Shown: positions 34,385 to 42,722, counted from the stretch's first letter. The stretch: DNA of 64,000 bases from Coprococcus ammoniilyticus (GCF_025567345.1 NZ_JAOQJS010000006.1:1-64000), one strand, 5' to 3'. Translations and numbers: made by a program. The notes: a model not told the origin generated them from the sequence alone.

Positions 34385-35983
34385 TTTGTTATCTTCATTG
34401 TCTTTCTTGTCAAAGACTTCGAATTCGGCGTCATTATTCTGGATGGTGGAGATCACCTTGGCAGATTTTACAGGACGCATCGGATCGGTCATTGGATTCT
34501 GGATGAAAGTCTGGTTTGATGATGGCAGGACAACATTCTGACCAAGAATGGATCTGCGGTCACGGATTGCACGGCGTCTGGCACGTTCTTCTGTCGAGAG
34601 CTGTTCCTCATCTTCCATATCCTCATCTGCTTCGGGCTCCTCGTCGATGTCTTCCGGTTCATCCATGTCATTATGATCTGTGACAGGCTTATGCTCGGAA
34701 TTTGACCGGGCTTTTTTGCTGCGCATGTTCAAAAGAGTGCTTATAAAATCGGAATTTTCGAAGCTGTTTTTTTGACCGGACGGTTTATCGGTTTCGTTGG
34801 TATCTTCATCATCTTCAAGTTCTTCCATGTCTTCGTCTTCGATTGAAGAATCAGTATTGGAATCTTCGGAATCGGCGCTTTCGTCTGCAGTACCTGCATC
34901 AGATTCATCCGAATCGTCTTCTTCCGGTTCTGCATTTCCGAATAATTCATCGAAATAGGACTGTTCGATATGGATATCAAAATCTGCTTCGGCATGTCCG
35001 ACCTCATCCTTGCAGTCGTTATAAATTTTTGTGTTATACGTTTCCTTAAGCTGTTCAATCAGTTCTTTATCATCATACTGAAGCTGCTCCAAAATACGGG
35101 CAACAATGATTCCCTGATATTCGTCGCTCCAGCCATCTTCGAGCTTGATCACGATACCGAGCTTCCGGCTTCGGATCGCCATACAGATCACACCTCTGGA
35201 ACCGTCCTTCATAAGAAGATCCGGGTTCTTATTTACATAGTAAGATGGTGTAAAGTAATCGTTGATCTTTTCAGGATTCTTGTTAATACAGTCGAAGTTA
35301 TAGGTGATTGCTTCCCGTATATCATCCGGCAGGTTGAACGGATCTGCAAGTTTTGCATAAGCAAGTGCGATATTACGCATTGGAAGTGCAAATACCGGAA
35401 CACCACAGCCGTCGATTCCCAGACTGATCCGGTAAGTCGGAGTCTGGCTTAGCATGGATAAGAATGAAATGATCTGCTTCTGGACAGGAGAGTCCGGAAG
35501 CTGGTAGCCGGTGACTTTTCCTGTCAGTTCACGCTGCAGCAGCATAAGGCTTAAGTGCTTGCCGGAGCAGCAGTGCTGCAAACGGCTCTTGCCCTCTACA
35601 GGATTCAACTTGGAACCAAGTGCAAGCTTGTCCGCAAGCGGTGTTGCAGATGTGGAGATCGTTGGATTCATGATCATATCTTCTTCTTTTAAGCCCGTTT
35701 TTTCCATGATGCTCTGAAGTACATAGATGTGATGATTACTGCCCCAGTGAGAGGAATTACAGATCGTTACTTCTTCCTCACTCAGGTTATATTTTTTATG
35801 AAGACCTGCGAGCAGGGTAGGAAGCACCTGGATCGGTTTGCTTGCGGAACGCATATAAGTCTGGCGCTCGATATCACCGGTATAAGCAATCGTTTCGCCG
35901 GTTGATGAAACAATAGCAATAGATCCATAATGTACATTTTCAACAACATCGCCACGGTATTCTTTTACTAAAATTTCAGCCAT
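34373..35983 (-). CDS. Asparaginase II-family protein with long acidic C-terminal tail
   Basis: 536 residues. Residues 1 to about 330 match the asparaginase II family (PF06089 type): HYGSIAIVSSTGETIAYTGDIERQTYMRSASKPIQVLP, NSSHWGSNHHI, CCSGKHLSLMLL and GIDGCGVPVFALPMRNIALAYA. The family probably hydrolyses asparagine or a related amide. Family members are usually near 330-350 residues, so the last 190 residues are extra: a D/E/S-rich, likely disordered segment with a basic patch (ERARRRAIRDRR). GGAAAGAAGAAGAA precedes the start. Its last residues EQE and stop lie in the inverted repeat shared with the perR-like gene. Confidence 0.82.
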   Translation of the reverse strand: MAEILVKEYRGDVVENVHYGSIAIVSSTGETIAYTGDIERQTYMRSASKPIQVLPTLLAGLHKKYNLSEEEVTICNSSHWGSNHHIYVLQSIMEKTGLKEEDMIMNPTISTSATPLADKLALGSKLNPVEGKSRLQHCCSGKHLSLMLLQRELTGKVTGYQLPDSPVQKQIISFLSMLSQTPTYRISLGIDGCGVPVFALPMRNIALAYAKLADPFNLPDDIREAITYNFDCINKNPEKINDYFTPSYYVNKNPDLLMKDGSRGVICMAIRSRKLGIVIKLEDGWSDEYQGIIVARILEQLQYDDKELIEQLKETYNTKIYNDCKDEVGHAEADFDIHIEQSYFDELFGNAEPEEDDSDESDAGTADESADSEDSNTDSSIEDEDMEELEDDEDTNETDKPSGQKNSFENSDFISTLLNMRSKKARSNSEHKPVTDHNDMDEPEDIDEEPEADEDMEDEEQLSTEERARRRAIRDRRSILGQNVVLPSSNQTFIQNPMTDPMRPVKSAKVISTIQNNDAEFEVFDKKDNEDNKEQE

Positions 35984-36277
35984 AAGTTCTTCTTCCTTTC
36001 ATCTTCGTATACTCAGGCATTTGTGGGATTATGACAGGTCAAAATCTGTGTAACAGCCTGAAAGTATATCGGTAAAATAATTAATTAGAGTTTATCACAA
36101 GTAGAAAACCATTTCTACCCGGAGAATATAGGAAAGAAATTTTTTTAATCAAAAATGCACAGTGAAAATTGTTAAAAGATACATGGAAAATTCATGCAAA
36201 ATATGTGTTTGTTTTGTAAAAATGTTTAAAATTTCTATATTCTTTCAACTTTTATTGTGAAAATGCAATAAAAAACT

Positions 36278-36305
36278 TTGCTTATTACAAAAACAGTGGT
36301 ATAAT
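36278..36305 (+). promoter_or_regulatory. Promoter of glgC-glgD
   Basis: TTGCTT, 16-nt spacer, TATAAT, 35 nt upstream of the glgC start. The rest of the 35984-36339 gap is AT-rich and I see no other element in it. Confidence 0.7.
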
Positions 36306-36339
36306 GCATTTATATTAATACGCACGAAGGGGTGACATT

Positions 36340-37608
36340 ATGATTAAAAAAGAAATGATAGCCATGCTTCTTGCAGGAGGACAGGGAAGCCGTTTAGGCG
36401 TTCTGACCTCTAATCTGGCTAAGCCGGCTGTAGCTTTTGGCGGCAAATACAAGATTATCGATTTCCCATTGAGCAACTGTATTAATTCAGGTGTTGATAC
36501 AGTAGGTGTTCTTACACAGTACAGACCACTGAGGCTTAACCAGCATATTGGAATCGGTATCCCTTGGGATCTGGATCGTAACATAGGAGGCGTGACAGTT
36601 CTTCCACCATACGAGAAAAGTGATAACAGCGAATGGTATACAGGTACTGCAAATGCTATTTATCAGAACCTGGAGTTTATAGACTATTATAATCCGGAAT
36701 ATGTTCTGATATTATCTGGTGATCATATCTACAAGATGGACTATGAGAACATGCTGGAATATCACAAATCCTGTGATGCAGATATCACACTTGCAACATA
36801 TCAGGTACCATGGGAAGAAGCTAGCAGATTTGGCGTTGTAATTACAGATGAGAACAATGTTATTTCAGAATTTGAGGAGAAACCTGCAAATCCTAGAAGT
36901 AACAAAGCATCTATGGGTATATATATATTCAGTTGGAAGGTGCTTCGTGAAGCACTTGTAAAGATGAAGGATCAGCCGGAATGTGACTTTGGTAAGCACA
37001 TCATTCCATACTGCCATTCAAATGGCAAGAAGATCTGTGCATATGACTTCAAGGGTTACTGGAAGGATGTAGGAACACTTGGTTCTTACTGGGAAGCAAA
37101 TATGGAGTTAGTAGATATTGTTCCTGAATTCAATCTGTATGAGGAGTTCTGGAAGATCTACACCAAGACAGATGCGATCCCACCACAGTACATAGATGCA
37201 AGCGGCAGAGTAAGCAGATGTATCATCGGTGAAGGAACAGAGGTATACGGCGATGTTGAGAATTCCGTTATCGGTTCCGGTGTTACGATCGAAAAGGGTG
37301 CAGTCATCCGTAATTCGATCATTATGAATAACGCAACGATCGGTGAGAATGCATATATGGACAAGGCTATCATCGCAGAGAATGTTAAGATTGGTAAGGA
37401 TGCTAAGCTTGGAATCGGAGAAGAAGCTGTCAATGAATTCAAGCCACAGATTTATTCATTTGGACTTGTTACGATCGGAGAGAACTCAGTTATTCCTGAT
37501 GGTGTAACAATCGGTAAGAATACTGCTATATCTGGTGTGACTACTCCGGAAGATTATCCGGATGGCAACTTAAAGAGTGGCGGAAGTATTATAAAGGCAG
37601 GTGAATAG
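36340..37608 (+). CDS. glgC: Glucose-1-phosphate adenylyltransferase
   Basis: 422 residues, full length. It forms ADP-glucose from ATP and glucose-1-phosphate for glycogen synthesis. The N-terminal nucleotidyltransferase domain has AGGQGSRLGVLTSNLAKPAV and KIIDFPLSNCINSG, then SGDHIYKMDY and FEEKPANPRSNKASMGIYIF. The C-terminal left-handed beta helix runs from about 295 (hexapeptide repeats VIGSGVTIEKGAVIRNSII). AAGGGGTGACATT precedes the ATG. The stop is 2 nt before glgD, indicating a tight operon and probably a GlgC/GlgD hetero-oligomer. Confidence 0.96.
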   Translation: MIKKEMIAMLLAGGQGSRLGVLTSNLAKPAVAFGGKYKIIDFPLSNCINSGVDTVGVLTQYRPLRLNQHIGIGIPWDLDRNIGGVTVLPPYEKSDNSEWYTGTANAIYQNLEFIDYYNPEYVLILSGDHIYKMDYENMLEYHKSCDADITLATYQVPWEEASRFGVVITDENNVISEFEEKPANPRSNKASMGIYIFSWKVLREALVKMKDQPECDFGKHIIPYCHSNGKKICAYDFKGYWKDVGTLGSYWEANMELVDIVPEFNLYEEFWKIYTKTDAIPPQYIDASGRVSRCIIGEGTEVYGDVENSVIGSGVTIEKGAVIRNSIIMNNATIGENAYMDKAIIAENVKIGKDAKLGIGEEAVNEFKPQIYSFGLVTIGENSVIPDGVTIGKNTAISGVTTPEDYPDGNLKSGGSIIKAGE

Positions 37609-37610
37609 AG

Positions 37611-38735
37611 ATGAGAGCATTAGGTATAATTTTAGCAGGTGGTAATAGCAACAAGATGGGCGAATTATCAGCAAAGAGAGCTGTTGCAGCTATGCCTATT
37701 ACTGGCGGTTACAGAGCTATTGATTTTGCCCTTTCGAATATGACGAATTCCCATATCCAGAAGGTAGCGGTATTTACACAGTACAATACCAGATCTCTGA
37801 ATGAACATCTGAATTCCAGCAAATGGTGGGATTTCGGAAGAAAACAGGGTGGTCTCTATATATTCACACCAACCATTACATCAGAGAACAGCTACTGGTA
37901 TAAAGGTACAGCAGATGCCCTTTATCAGAACATTAATTTCCTGAAGGAAAGTCATGAGCCATATGTAGTTATTGCATCCGGTGATGGTATCTACAAGCTG
38001 GATTATGGTAAGGTTCTGGAAGAACACATCAGCAAAGGCGCAGATATTACAGTTGTATGTAAGGACCTTGCACCGGGAGAAGATGATGTGAACCGTTTTG
38101 GTGTAGTACAGATGGATGCGGACAACCGTATCATAGATTTCGAGGAGAAGCCACTGGTTGCAGGCAACAATACGATCTCAACCGGTATCTATGTGATCAG
38201 AAGAAGACAGCTCATCGAATTACTGGAAACCTGTGCAAATGAAGGCAGAACTGATTTTGTAAGAGATATTCTTGTAAGATATAAGAATGTAAAGAAGATT
38301 TATGGATATAAGATGGATACTTACTGGAGAAACATCGGAACCAAGGAGTCTTACTATAAGACAAACATGGATTTCCTGAACAGAGATGTAAGAAACTATT
38401 TCTTCAAGCAGCATCCTGACATCTACTCCAAGGTGGAGGATCTTCCACCAGCAAAGTATAATGGGGAAGCGGTTGTGAATAACAGCCTGGTAGCAAGTGG
38501 ATGTATCATAAATGGTACTGTAGAAAATTCAGTATTATTTAAGAAGGTATACATTGGCAACAACTGTGTGATCAGAAATTCTATCATTCTGAACGATGTA
38601 CACATTGGGGATAATTGTGTAATTGAAAACTGTATTGTAGAAAGTAGAGATACGATCCGTGCAAATACAGTTCATCAGGGTAGCCCGGATGACATCAAGG
38701 TTATCGTGGAGAAGAATTTCAGATACGCATTGTAG
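37611..38735 (+). CDS. glgD: GlgD, regulatory subunit of ADP-glucose pyrophosphorylase
   Basis: 374 residues, similar in fold to GlgC but with an altered nucleotide loop (GGNSNKMGELSAKRAVAAMP instead of GGQGSRLGxLTxxxAKPAV). This is the usual sign that GlgD is catalytically weak and acts by modulating GlgC. The hexapeptide beta helix at the C-terminus is intact (VENSVLFKKVYIGNNCVIRNSII). It is translated directly after glgC. Confidence 0.95.
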   Translation: MRALGIILAGGNSNKMGELSAKRAVAAMPITGGYRAIDFALSNMTNSHIQKVAVFTQYNTRSLNEHLNSSKWWDFGRKQGGLYIFTPTITSENSYWYKGTADALYQNINFLKESHEPYVVIASGDGIYKLDYGKVLEEHISKGADITVVCKDLAPGEDDVNRFGVVQMDADNRIIDFEEKPLVAGNNTISTGIYVIRRRQLIELLETCANEGRTDFVRDILVRYKNVKKIYGYKMDTYWRNIGTKESYYKTNMDFLNRDVRNYFFKQHPDIYSKVEDLPPAKYNGEAVVNNSLVASGCIINGTVENSVLFKKVYIGNNCVIRNSIILNDVHIGDNCVIENCIVESRDTIRANTVHQGSPDDIKVIVEKNFRYAL

Positions 38736-38764
38736 CAGATAAGAAAGACAAGGGGGTACACACG

Positions 38765-39025
38765 ATGCAGGTGACCGATATCAGAGTCAGGGGTGTTGAA
38801 AAAGAAGGTAAGATGAAAGCCGTCGTTTCGATCACAATTGATAATGAATTTGTAGTTCATGATATCAAAGTGATCCAGGGTGATAAGGGATTGTTTATTG
38901 CGATGCCTAGCCGGAAAGCAGCAGATGGTGAGTACAGAGATATCGCACATCCAATCAATACTGAGACAAGAGAACGTCTGCAGCGGATGATACTTGAGAA
39001 ATATCAGGAATCACTGGAAGCTTAA
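38765..39025 (+). CDS. spoVG: SpoVG family RNA-binding regulator
   Basis: 86 residues, the normal SpoVG length. It starts MQVTDIRVRGVEKEGKMKA and contains SITIDNEFVVHDIKVIQGDKGLFIAMPSRK. SpoVG proteins bind RNA or DNA and influence sporulation, envelope and virulence gene expression. AAGGGGGTACACACG precedes the start. It follows glgD by 29 nt and may be read through from that operon. It ends with the terminator at 39039. Confidence 0.96.
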   Translation: MQVTDIRVRGVEKEGKMKAVVSITIDNEFVVHDIKVIQGDKGLFIAMPSRKAADGEYRDIAHPINTETRERLQRMILEKYQESLEA

Positions 39026-39038
39026 GACGTGAAACGGA

Positions 39039-39070
39039 GCCAGCCACTGTAGATGCAGTGGCTGGCTTTT
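39039..39070 (+). terminator. Terminator after spoVG
   Basis: GCCAGCCACTG, 6-nt loop, CAGTGGCTGGC then TTTT: a perfect 11-bp stem. It marks the left boundary of the AT-rich island. Confidence 0.92.
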
Positions 39071-39182
39071 GTGACTTCCTTTCGAAAGCTTTCCGGTGCA
39101 GGGCAAAAATAGGAATAGTATTGTTGTATTATAAGTTGATAAAATGATACGTTTATTATGTGGAATCATAAAGGGGGATACA

Positions 39183-39242
39183 ATGTCTAAGATTAATGTC
39201 GATACGGCAAAATTGGCAACAGATTTAGCGGCCATTTTGTAG
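39183..39242 (+). CDS. 19-residue peptide ORF upstream of agrB
   Basis: MSKINVDTAKLATDLAAIL, preceded by a strong ribosome binding site (AAAGGGGGATACA). It lies 62 nt before agrB and would be on the same transcript. It has no cysteine and does not look like an AgrD precursor. It might be a signalling or leader peptide, or the decayed start of a longer ORF. Only the ribosome binding site and position support it. Confidence 0.45.
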   Translation: MSKINVDTAKLATDLAAIL

Positions 39243-39304
39243 AGCTTACTTTGTAAAGTGTGTTAGATCATTCGGAAAAATGAAGGGATGTTGTATTTGG
39301 AAGT

Positions 39305-39913
39305 ATGATTCAAAAGATAGTGGATGTATTAGTGAATAAGCAATCAAAAAATCAAGTAATGACAGATGAGGATGAAAAGATATATAGATATGGATATGTA
39401 TTGCTGTGTGAAGTTTTTTTTAATATAATTATCGCTTTAGCAATTGGGATAGTATTTTCGAGAACTAAAGAGTTGATTTTTTTCCTTAGTATGTACATTC
39501 CGTTAAGAAGCTTTTGCGGTGGGTGGCATGCGAATAAAATTTGGAAATGTACGGTGATATCAAATGCGATATTGTTATTACAAGTGTATGGGTTAGAGAA
39601 ACTATTGAGTCATCTGTCAATTGGAACAATGCTGTTAATGTTTTTTCTGAATATGATATGTATTTTTTTTATTGCACCAGTAGGAACAGAAATGAAAAGA
39701 ATCAGTCATCAAGAAAAACATATTTACAGAAGAAAAATAAAATTAATATTTATACTTCATTTAATTATAATGTTAATATTAACATTAGGTAGTGTTTATG
39801 AATTAATATATAGCATGATGTTCGTATATATAATACAAAATATAATGTTGTTATTGCAACTAATAAAACATAGAAATGGGATAAAAACATTGAAAAACAT
39901 TGAAAAACATTGA
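39305..39913 (+). CDS. agrB: AgrB-like peptide-processing membrane protease
   Basis: 202 residues with about five or six membrane segments. The AgrB catalytic pair is visible in IPLRSFCGGWHANKIWKC (His75 and Cys82, the same seven-residue spacing as in Staphylococcus AgrB). AgrB removes the C-terminal tail of AgrD and forms the thiolactone ring of the signal peptide. The matching precursor is not adjacent but lies 2.4 kb downstream at 42327, after the regulator and the kinase. Codon use is strongly AT-rich compared with the genes before 39.1 kb. Confidence 0.93.
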   Translation: MIQKIVDVLVNKQSKNQVMTDEDEKIYRYGYVLLCEVFFNIIIALAIGIVFSRTKELIFFLSMYIPLRSFCGGWHANKIWKCTVISNAILLLQVYGLEKLLSHLSIGTMLLMFFLNMICIFFIAPVGTEMKRISHQEKHIYRRKIKLIFILHLIIMLILTLGSVYELIYSMMFVYIIQNIMLLLQLIKHRNGIKTLKNIEKH

Positions 39914-39937
39914 ACAATATAGGGAATATAGTATAAT
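39910..39937 (+). promoter_or_regulatory. Candidate promoter for the response regulator-kinase pair
   Basis: TTGAAC, 16-nt spacer, TATAAT, overlapping the agrB stop. A hairpin CGGTTT-N10-AAACCG follows downstream (39949-39970). A second TATAAT at 40010-40015 without a clear -35 is also possible. Confidence 0.5.
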
Positions 39938-40049
39938 AAATCTTACGACGGTTTGCATTTGCGGAAACCGACATAAGGTGAAAAACATATGAAGCCGACA
40001 GGCGACATGGTATAATAATGATTCAAATAAAAATAGAGGGGGGAGATCT

Positions 40050-40787
40050 ATGTATCATATGGCTGTTTGTGACGATGACAAGGTATTTATCTCATATATT
40101 AGAAAAATTTTTAGTAAAGCTAATGGGACTAATCAATATCAATATAAAATTTATGAGTTTTATTCAGGAGAGGAATTAATTAGTAGTTTAGATACTAACA
40201 AGTATTTTGATTTACTTATTTTAGATATGGAATTAGGTGGTATTGATGGAGATGAAACGGCAAGAAAATTTCGTGAAAAATTCAAAGATACTGTGTTGGT
40301 ATTTTGTTCAGGAATGCGTGCTCCAACAGTTAAATCATTCAAGGTGACTCCGTATAGATATTTGATGAAATCATATTCAGATAGGCAGTTTGTATGCGAA
40401 ATGAAGGAAATTTTGTCAGAGGTAGCAAAAAAGTCTAAAGAAGAATATATCATAGGGCATTATAGAAATAATGTAATTCGGGTTAATATTCAGGATATTT
40501 TGTATGTAGAAAATGCAAAGAGAGGAAGCAAAATTATTGTGTGCTCAGATTGTGAAGCTGCAAAGTTTGAGGGGCAGATACTGGTAGATGATAAATTGGA
40601 GGAATTAGTAACTAAGTATTATGAATTTGCCTTTGCACACAGTAGTTACATAATAAATATTGACCATATTGTAAAAATAGTAGGTAATGAGGTTTATTTG
40701 GATAATGATGAACGTTTGTCAGTATCAAGAACATATCAAAAAGAATTTCGTCAAATTTTTACAAAAAATATTGCAGGGAAATATTAA
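40050..40787 (+). CDS. AgrA-like response regulator (REC-LytTR)
   Basis: 245 residues. The receiver domain (1 to about 125) has CDDD acidic residues near 7-10, the phospho-acceptor Asp59 in LLILDMELGG and the conserved Lys in RYLMKSY. The LytTR DNA-binding domain (about 135-240) contains IIGHYRNNVIRVNIQDILYVENAKRGSKI and FAFAHSSYIINIDHIV. LytTR regulators of this kind activate peptide or bacteriocin genes through paired direct repeats; a matching candidate lies before agrD at 42235-42266. AGGGGGGAGATCT precedes the ATG. The kinase starts 17 nt after the stop. Confidence 0.92.
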   Translation: MYHMAVCDDDKVFISYIRKIFSKANGTNQYQYKIYEFYSGEELISSLDTNKYFDLLILDMELGGIDGDETARKFREKFKDTVLVFCSGMRAPTVKSFKVTPYRYLMKSYSDRQFVCEMKEILSEVAKKSKEEYIIGHYRNNVIRVNIQDILYVENAKRGSKIIVCSDCEAAKFEGQILVDDKLEELVTKYYEFAFAHSSYIINIDHIVKIVGNEVYLDNDERLSVSRTYQKEFRQIFTKNIAGKY

Positions 40788-40804
40788 TAAAAGGGGGAAA
40801 AATA

Positions 40805-42109
40805 ATGGGATGGTTGGATTCGCTTATCCTGTTTTTTTGTTGTGTTATTGAAGTTTTCCTGCTTTATGACTATTTTAATAATTTTTTTGGATTAAAGAGA
40901 AAAAGAAAATATATTAAAATAATATGTGCAGGAACAATAGGAATAATTTATCTGGTTAATATGCTACAGAGTAATATTTTGAATTTGATTCTTGTTCCTA
41001 TAATATTGTGGATTTTTGTAACAGTATTATTTGACTCTAAATTAGGAATTAGATTTATGTATTTTATTGTGGCATATAGTGTCATGATTGGTGTGGAGTT
41101 TTTGTACATTATATTGTCAAATACGACGACCGCTTTGTTGGCAAAAACTGGTTTGATTCCGGTGTCAGAATATTTATGGCAATTGTTGCTTATAAAATTT
41201 CTGAATTATATTGTGTTTATTCTATTAAAGCAGATGACTGTAAAATCAAAAAAAAGAATGACGAATAAACTATTTCTTATTTACTTGTGCGTACCCGTTT
41301 CTACTTTAGGTACTATGCTCATAGTATTTTATTCAGGAATAGATATCGGAAAGAACATAATTTTAAAGATATTAATGACACTGTTTTTTGTATGCATGGT
41401 AACTGGAAATATGGTATTATTTTACGCATTCCAAAGGTATACGGAAAATCTAAGTGAAAATTCTAAACAGAAGTTAGAACTTCTTTATCAAAAAGCTGAG
41501 GTAGAGAGGTTGACTAAAATTGCTGAGTGGAATGAAAATTATAATGAAATTATACATAATACATCACATTATCTTAAGGTGATAGGGCAATTGGCTTATG
41601 AAGGAAGAAATGACGAAATATGTAAAGTGGTAGATGAGTTGAATGGGAAGTTAAACAGGGAAGAAATTTGTGAATACAGCAATCATAAAATGTTAAATAT
41701 AATCTTATCTGAATATTCTATTAAGGCAGAAAGTGCAGGGGTTGTTTTTGATGCATATGTGGAACCAGGTTGCATTTTGAATCATATTCAGGATGTTGAT
41801 CTCATTACCATGATAGGTAATTTGCTGGATAATGCCATTTTGGCTGCATCAAAAAAGGAGAAGGATGCTTCTGTTGTTGTAAGAATTTTTATGCAAAAAG
41901 ACGGAGAACTTTGCGTGATTAAGGTGGTAAATGATTTTGTAGAAGAGTTGAAGGAGGTAGGGGGGAGACTTATAAGCACGAAAAAAGAAGCTGGGATACA
42001 TGGGATTGGATTGTCAAGTATCTCAAAGATTGCTGAACAATATAATGGGTATTTGGAATATTATATTTCTGATGAAAAATTTAATGCTGTGGTAGTTTTG
42101 ACGGCTTGA
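40805..42109 (+). CDS. AgrC-like sensor histidine kinase
   Basis: 434 residues. Six hydrophobic segments fill about the first 210 residues (peptide-sensing domain). A helix with the phospho-acceptor His near 249 (IIHNTSHYLKVI) and a GHKL ATPase domain with NLLDNAILAASKK (N box) and GIHGIGLSSISKIAEQYNGYLEY (G box) follow. This is the HPK10/AgrC architecture. It is expected to sense the cyclic peptide made by AgrB from the AgrD at 42327 and to phosphorylate the LytTR regulator upstream. Confidence 0.92.
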   Translation: MGWLDSLILFFCCVIEVFLLYDYFNNFFGLKRKRKYIKIICAGTIGIIYLVNMLQSNILNLILVPIILWIFVTVLFDSKLGIRFMYFIVAYSVMIGVEFLYIILSNTTTALLAKTGLIPVSEYLWQLLLIKFLNYIVFILLKQMTVKSKKRMTNKLFLIYLCVPVSTLGTMLIVFYSGIDIGKNIILKILMTLFFVCMVTGNMVLFYAFQRYTENLSENSKQKLELLYQKAEVERLTKIAEWNENYNEIIHNTSHYLKVIGQLAYEGRNDEICKVVDELNGKLNREEICEYSNHKMLNIILSEYSIKAESAGVVFDAYVEPGCILNHIQDVDLITMIGNLLDNAILAASKKEKDASVVVRIFMQKDGELCVIKVVNDFVEELKEVGGRLISTKKEAGIHGIGLSSISKIAEQYNGYLEYYISDEKFNAVVVLTA

Positions 42110-42138
42110 TTTACAGATATGTCTAAATAGAATGATAT

Positions 42139-42203
42139 GCTCCTTTTCGGATAGGTAATCAAATATGGATTGCTTGATGCCTGAAAAGGAGCCTTTTATT
42201 TTG
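42139..42203 (+). terminator. Terminator after the kinase gene
   Basis: GCTCCTTTTC pairs with GAAAAGGAGC, with a second inner stem GGTAATC/GATTGCT, followed by CTTTTATTTT. It separates agrD transcriptionally from the agrB-regulator-kinase block. Confidence 0.8.
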
Positions 42204-42234
42204 AAAATTTATGTAATGAAATGTGTTTGTGCAG

Positions 42235-42299
42235 AATATAGACATAAAATGTCAAAATATGGACATTGTGTTTAAATTTTTTTAAAGTCGGTGTATGAT
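42235..42299 (+). promoter_or_regulatory. LytTR-type operator and promoter of agrD
   Basis: Direct repeats AATATAGACAT (42235-42245) and AATATGGACAT (42256-42266) are offset by 21 bp, two helical turns, the spacing used by AgrA/LytTR dimers. The second repeat abuts a poor -35 (TTTAAA, 42271) that is 17 nt from TATGAT (42294). A weak -35 with an operator immediately upstream is the layout of an activated promoter. GACAT/ATGTC dyads also occur within the block, so an inverted-repeat reading is possible. Confidence 0.65.
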
Positions 42300-42326
42300 T
42301 CTAAAAAAATAAGGGAGGATAAATTC

Positions 42327-42479
42327 ATGGAAGTAAAAAAAATTGGTAAAGGTGTAATGAAATGTTTAAATACTTTAGCGTTATTGTTGGTTATGCAGAC
42401 TGCAAACTCAGCATGCATATGGGTGGCTCATCAACCTGAATTTCCAGAAGCAGCTAATAAGTTTAAATATTATAAGTGA
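42327..42479 (+). CDS. agrD: AgrD-like cyclic lactone autoinducer precursor
   Basis: 50 residues; ATG at 42327 has AGGGAGG 8 nt upstream. An amphipathic basic N-terminus (MEVKKIGKGVMKC) and hydrophobic stretch (LNTLALLLVMQTA) are followed by NSACIWVA and a charged tail HQPEFPEAANKFKYYK. Clostridial AgrD precursors have just this order (small residues, Cys-aromatic ring segment, HQPE-type recognition tail). I predict a five-residue thiolactone ring from Cys30 to Ala34 (CIWVA), with one to three N-terminal residues retained. It has its own promoter and terminator boundary. Confidence 0.88.
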   Translation: MEVKKIGKGVMKCLNTLALLLVMQTANSACIWVAHQPEFPEAANKFKYYK

Positions 42480-42592
42480 TTTATAAATGGCTAGTATAAT
42501 ATGATATTATATCAACTATGATAAAACCAGTCAGCAATGATTTGAATTTAAAATGGGTCGTTAATGAAGATTCAATTACTTACTAAAACAAA

Positions 42593-42675
42593 GATATTGG
42601 CAAACTTATAGAAATATAAGGACGCAAAGCTAGAAGTCTAAGGCAGATATGCATAGATAGTTCGGTTGCAATGAT
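42593..42675 (+). ncRNA. c-di-GMP-I (GEMM-I) riboswitch aptamer
   Basis: Characteristic blocks in order: GGCAAAC, a hairpin with AGAAAT loop (CTTATagaaATATAAG), GGACGCAAAGC, then TCTAAGG (tetraloop receptor), and the closing TAGTTCGGTTGCAAT. These match the GEMM-I consensus GGCAAAC-hairpin-GACGCAAAGC-CUAA-GGUUGC and resemble Clostridioides examples. P1 is closed by ATTG with CAAT, and that same CAAT is the 5' arm of the terminator at 42666. Binding of c-di-GMP should therefore stabilise P1 and prevent termination, an ON switch (inferred). Confidence 0.9.
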
Positions 42676-42701
42676 ATGGAAAGTTTCATTGCAATTTTTT
42701 T
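42666..42701 (+). terminator. Riboswitch-controlled terminator
   Basis: TTGCAATGA (42666-42674) pairs with TCATTGCAA (42686-42694), followed by seven Ts. Its 5' arm overlaps the 3' strand of the riboswitch P1, so the two structures are mutually exclusive. Confidence 0.88.
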
Positions 42702-42722
42702 ATGTAACACTAAAGGAGTAAT

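Noticed and set aside
39988..40014. Eight-codon ORF MKPTGDMV before the response regulator
   Set aside because: A weak AAGGTG site is present but the frame overlaps a possible -10 box; not enough support.
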